A model generated the notes under the pieces. The model had not been told where the DNA came from, made no database searches, and saw only the letters and a program-made list of their open reading frames with translations. A stretch of DNA of 64,000 bases from Metaphire vulgaris (Eukaryota > Annelida > Clitellata > Crassiclitellata > Megascolecidae), in the NCBI GenBank assembly GCA_018105865.1, contig CM030872.1, positions 10,692,629 to 10,756,628 on the forward strand. The letters run 5' to 3'. Position 1 is the stretch's first letter. Each line of letters starts with the position of its first letter. This document shows, piece by piece, positions 61,659 through 64,000 of this stretch. A program made the translations under genes and the position numbers.

Positions 61659-62535
61659 TATTTTCTGATGTTTAATATATAAAAACTCGTAATTTTATTA
61701 CATAATTTTTACTGCATGGGTGCTACAGTATATGCCAGTATATTATATACAGTGGTTGGCACTTGCAGTTATGTCTCTAATCTTAAAGCAGTCTTGTTGA
61801 TATATGTGTGCTAAAAGTGAGACCACGACTATTTGTTTGGCAAAGCAGCTCAAGAACAGGCTGCATTCATTAATTAGCTAGATATCTAGCTATGAAATTA
61901 CAATAGAAGCTAACATTCAATATCTCTTGTCTTCTTGTTGGCATAATAATAATTGCTGGTTTTAGAGTGGTTAATTAGGATCTCTTTTGATACTATCTTT
62001 TTTGTTTTTGAGGCATTTATTGACAGGTGTATTTTTTATGTTTTTAGTTTAAGTAATATACTGATCTTATTATTTTATGCATTTTAGAATTAGAAAATGG
62101 TGATTCTTCAGTTCAATGAAGCACTTGCTGTCGATTTTAAAGATGTGAAGGAAAGACTTGTCTTCATTAATGCTGCTCATTGGCTGTATGATGTGAATGT
62201 TAGAAAATTATTCATTGATATTTGGCAACAATGTTTGTTATGATATGTACTGTGTGTAGTGGTTGGGTTGGATCACACTCCTGTTTCATCACTTTCATGT
62301 GCTCAAAATTGGCTTAATGATAGGATTGTTGCTATAATTAAAATCGGCAGCATTGTTTGCATATTGAATTTTATTGTCATCTTTTACCTCTATGATGTAT
62401 CAATATCTTCAATATCTTATTCCATATGCTACATAACTGAAAGAGTTTTTGATTTGAATGCATCATTGTAATTGATGTGAGTAATTATTATATGATGATT
62501 CTGTCTTGTTCTTGTATTACAAGTTTATGCAGCTG
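61659..62535. other. Intergenic AT-rich sequence
   Basis: No gene is seen. A reverse copy of the SINE-like tail (ataataataattgctggttt, then tagagtggttaattaggatc) lies at about 61943-61985. Confidence 0.5.
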
Positions 62536-62664
62536 CAGGGCGCGATTTGTGGGGAAGGGGAATCTTCCCCCTCCACTGCCCAACTGCATCCCCTCTACTG
62601 CTACATCCCCCACAATCTCGACATTTCCCCCCCCCCACTGCTCCAGGTCACAAATCGCACCCTG
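62536..62664. mobile_element. 129-bp hAT-type MITE
   Basis: The left end CAGGGCGCGATTTGTG and right end, inverse CAGGGTGCGATTTGTG, differ at one base. The flanking 8-mers TGCAGCTG (62528-62535) and TTCAGCTG (62665-62672) match at 7 of 8 positions. The centre is C-rich. Confidence 0.88.
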
Positions 62665-62858
62665 TTCAGCTGTGAACTTTTTATTTTATGTTGTCATGGA
62701 TGGAAAAGAACAAATGGACAAAAAGATTTGTTTTATTATATATAGCTTTGTATGGTTTACAACATTTCACATTAAGAAATCTTTCTATAGTGATTTCTGT
62801 TACCTAGAGCACTTATAAAATCTAAAATTTTCTTAAGATGATGTGCTTAAGGGCTGTA

Positions 62859-63029
62859 CAGTGGCGTCTCCACAGGGGGCCCATGCCCTTCTAATTGAGT
62901 GCCTGGCCCCCCAGTGGTCCCCTCTGTTGGTGACCCTAATCACCTATACTCAATTCTACATACATAACGACAAATGGTTGCCCCGACGGCCCCCCCACCC
63001 CTACTTGCCAAATCCTGGAGCCGCCACTG
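62859..63029. mobile_element. 171-bp hAT-type MITE, inverse relative of the 9497-9688 copy
   Basis: The ends are CAGTGGCGTCTCCAC and, inversely, CAGTGGCGGCTCCA. The interior matches the 9497-9688 element on the opposite strand (tttggcaagt, accactgggg and aggcagac-like blocks). The flanking 8-mers GGGCTGTA and GAACTGTG differ at three sites, all transitions, as expected of an old target duplication. Confidence 0.82.
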
Positions 63030-63169
63030 GAACTGTGCCCTAAATTGGGTGCGGCAGGGGCATTAATGGCCTTGAAAACATTGTCAAAATGCTGCCATAT
63101 GCCCTGGAAAATGTGCACCAAATCTGGACATTTTAAACTAATACCCTCAAATTTTTCGGCTGGAGCTCC

Positions 63170-63299
63170 GCCCTAGACCTCGTTCGAGAATCTCCCCACA
63201 CTCCTTTTGGTTCCCTAATTTGAACTAGGAATGTCGGTCTGTAGAAGCCTTGTCGATGTGCTCCATTTCTTTTAATCTGGAGTCCTAGCTACGCCACTG
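63170..63299. mobile_element. Fragment of a related CAGTGGCGTAGC-type element
   Basis: It ends in TAGCTACGCCACTG at 63286-63299, the inverse terminus of the element at 63587. The other terminus was not found, so it is truncated. Confidence 0.5.
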
Positions 63300-63586
63300 A
63301 GGCGCATGCAGATTGCAGACACATACACATCAGGATAATACTGATATCCGCTGTAGGGCCAAGCACAGCCATTTTGACGGCTGTGTCTCGGTGTTTAATC
63401 TAGAATCTGGACTCCGTGGGGGAAACTGACAAGGCCGGGGGAGTCAGCTAGGGGCTGATGTTAGTTAATGTAGTGTGCCAAAATTTCTTGGGAAAAGGGC
63501 CATATTCCCATCCGGAAACGGCCTAGATTAAACCCTTTTGTGCCTTTATCGCATAGAGATCTTATCAATGTTCGACCTGTCGGGAA

Positions 63587-63859
63587 CAGTGGCGTAGTCA
63601 GGATTTCCGGAAGGGGGTTTTGGTTTTCAGTTTTGACCGCGACCAACTTCGAAAAAATCTTGACGAGCAAATAGGTTATCTCCTCTATTTTTTCCTGACA
63701 AGCAAAAAAGGTCGTCGCCATTTAGACCGTTACATTCTATAGCCAAGGGGGTTTGACCCCCAAAATCGAGCCTCAAACTTAAAAGTGCATAGAAACTCAA
63801 AATATTTTGTTTTCGGCAGCCAAGGGGGTTTAACCCGCGACCCCTTGGCTACGCCACTG
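63587..63859. mobile_element. 273-bp hAT-type MITE with near-perfect 8-bp target duplication
   Basis: It starts with CAGTGGCGTAGTCAGG and ends with CTTGGCTACGCCACTG, an imperfect inverse. The flanks GTCGGGAA (63579-63586) and GTCGGGGA (63860-63867) match at 7 of 8 positions. There is no coding capacity. Confidence 0.88.
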
Positions 63860-64000
63860 GTCGGGGAAGGGATGTTTCGACCCCCGCATTCACTGACGGA
63901 GTGAGCAAAACGAGCATTCGTATACAGTATCACAATTTTTACGATCAAAGCATTTGTAACAGTGGAGTGTCTTTGTGTGTGTGAAGATAACGGGGCATAT

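Overview
This is a stretch of nuclear genomic DNA from an animal, most likely a marine invertebrate. The genes are split into many small exons of 34 to 270 bp by AT-rich introns with GT/AG borders. The proteins are clearly metazoan (PTEN, an NPAS4/dysfusion-type bHLH-PAS factor, ethanolamine kinase, BBS2, SPRYD3). Intergenic DNA and introns are full of microsatellites, hAT-type miniature elements and truncated LINE/SINE pieces. I cannot name the species. There are no prokaryotic features, no CRISPR array and no free-standing RNA gene I would defend.

Layout. (1) 1-3.4 kb, minus: the first two coding exons of PTEN, whose remaining exons lie beyond the left edge. (2) 6.0-14.1 kb, minus: a bHLH-PAS gene of the NPAS4/dysfusion family, reconstructed from the bHLH domain to the C-terminus. 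Its N-terminal exon was not found, and one reading-frame break lies near 6.75-6.81 kb. (3) 16.0-23.2 kb, plus: a complete seven-exon ethanolamine kinase gene. (4) 23.2-29.7 kb: intergenic, with microsatellites and repeats. (5) 29.7-41.4 kb, plus: a complete 20-exon BBS2 gene whose product (721 aa) has the same length as human BBS2. (6) 42.6-51.5 kb, minus: a ten-exon SPRYD3 gene, converging on BBS2. (7) 51.5-64 kb: no gene I can identify. It holds a 116-bp tandem duplication, about 5 kb of decayed tandem repeats with a sharper ~120-bp array at 58.3-59.2 kb, a ~80-130-bp minisatellite at 60.3-61.2 kb, and a cluster of hAT-type miniature elements at the right edge.

The genes do not form a pathway and are ordinary housekeeping, signalling or ciliary genes. 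I assembled the exons by reading frame, splice sites and remembered human family sequences, and intron phases were checked to join in frame. The clearest structural observations are several non-autonomous hAT insertions with 8-bp target duplications, the NPAS4-like frame break, and the nested tandem arrays. I see no convincing undescribed biological system here.
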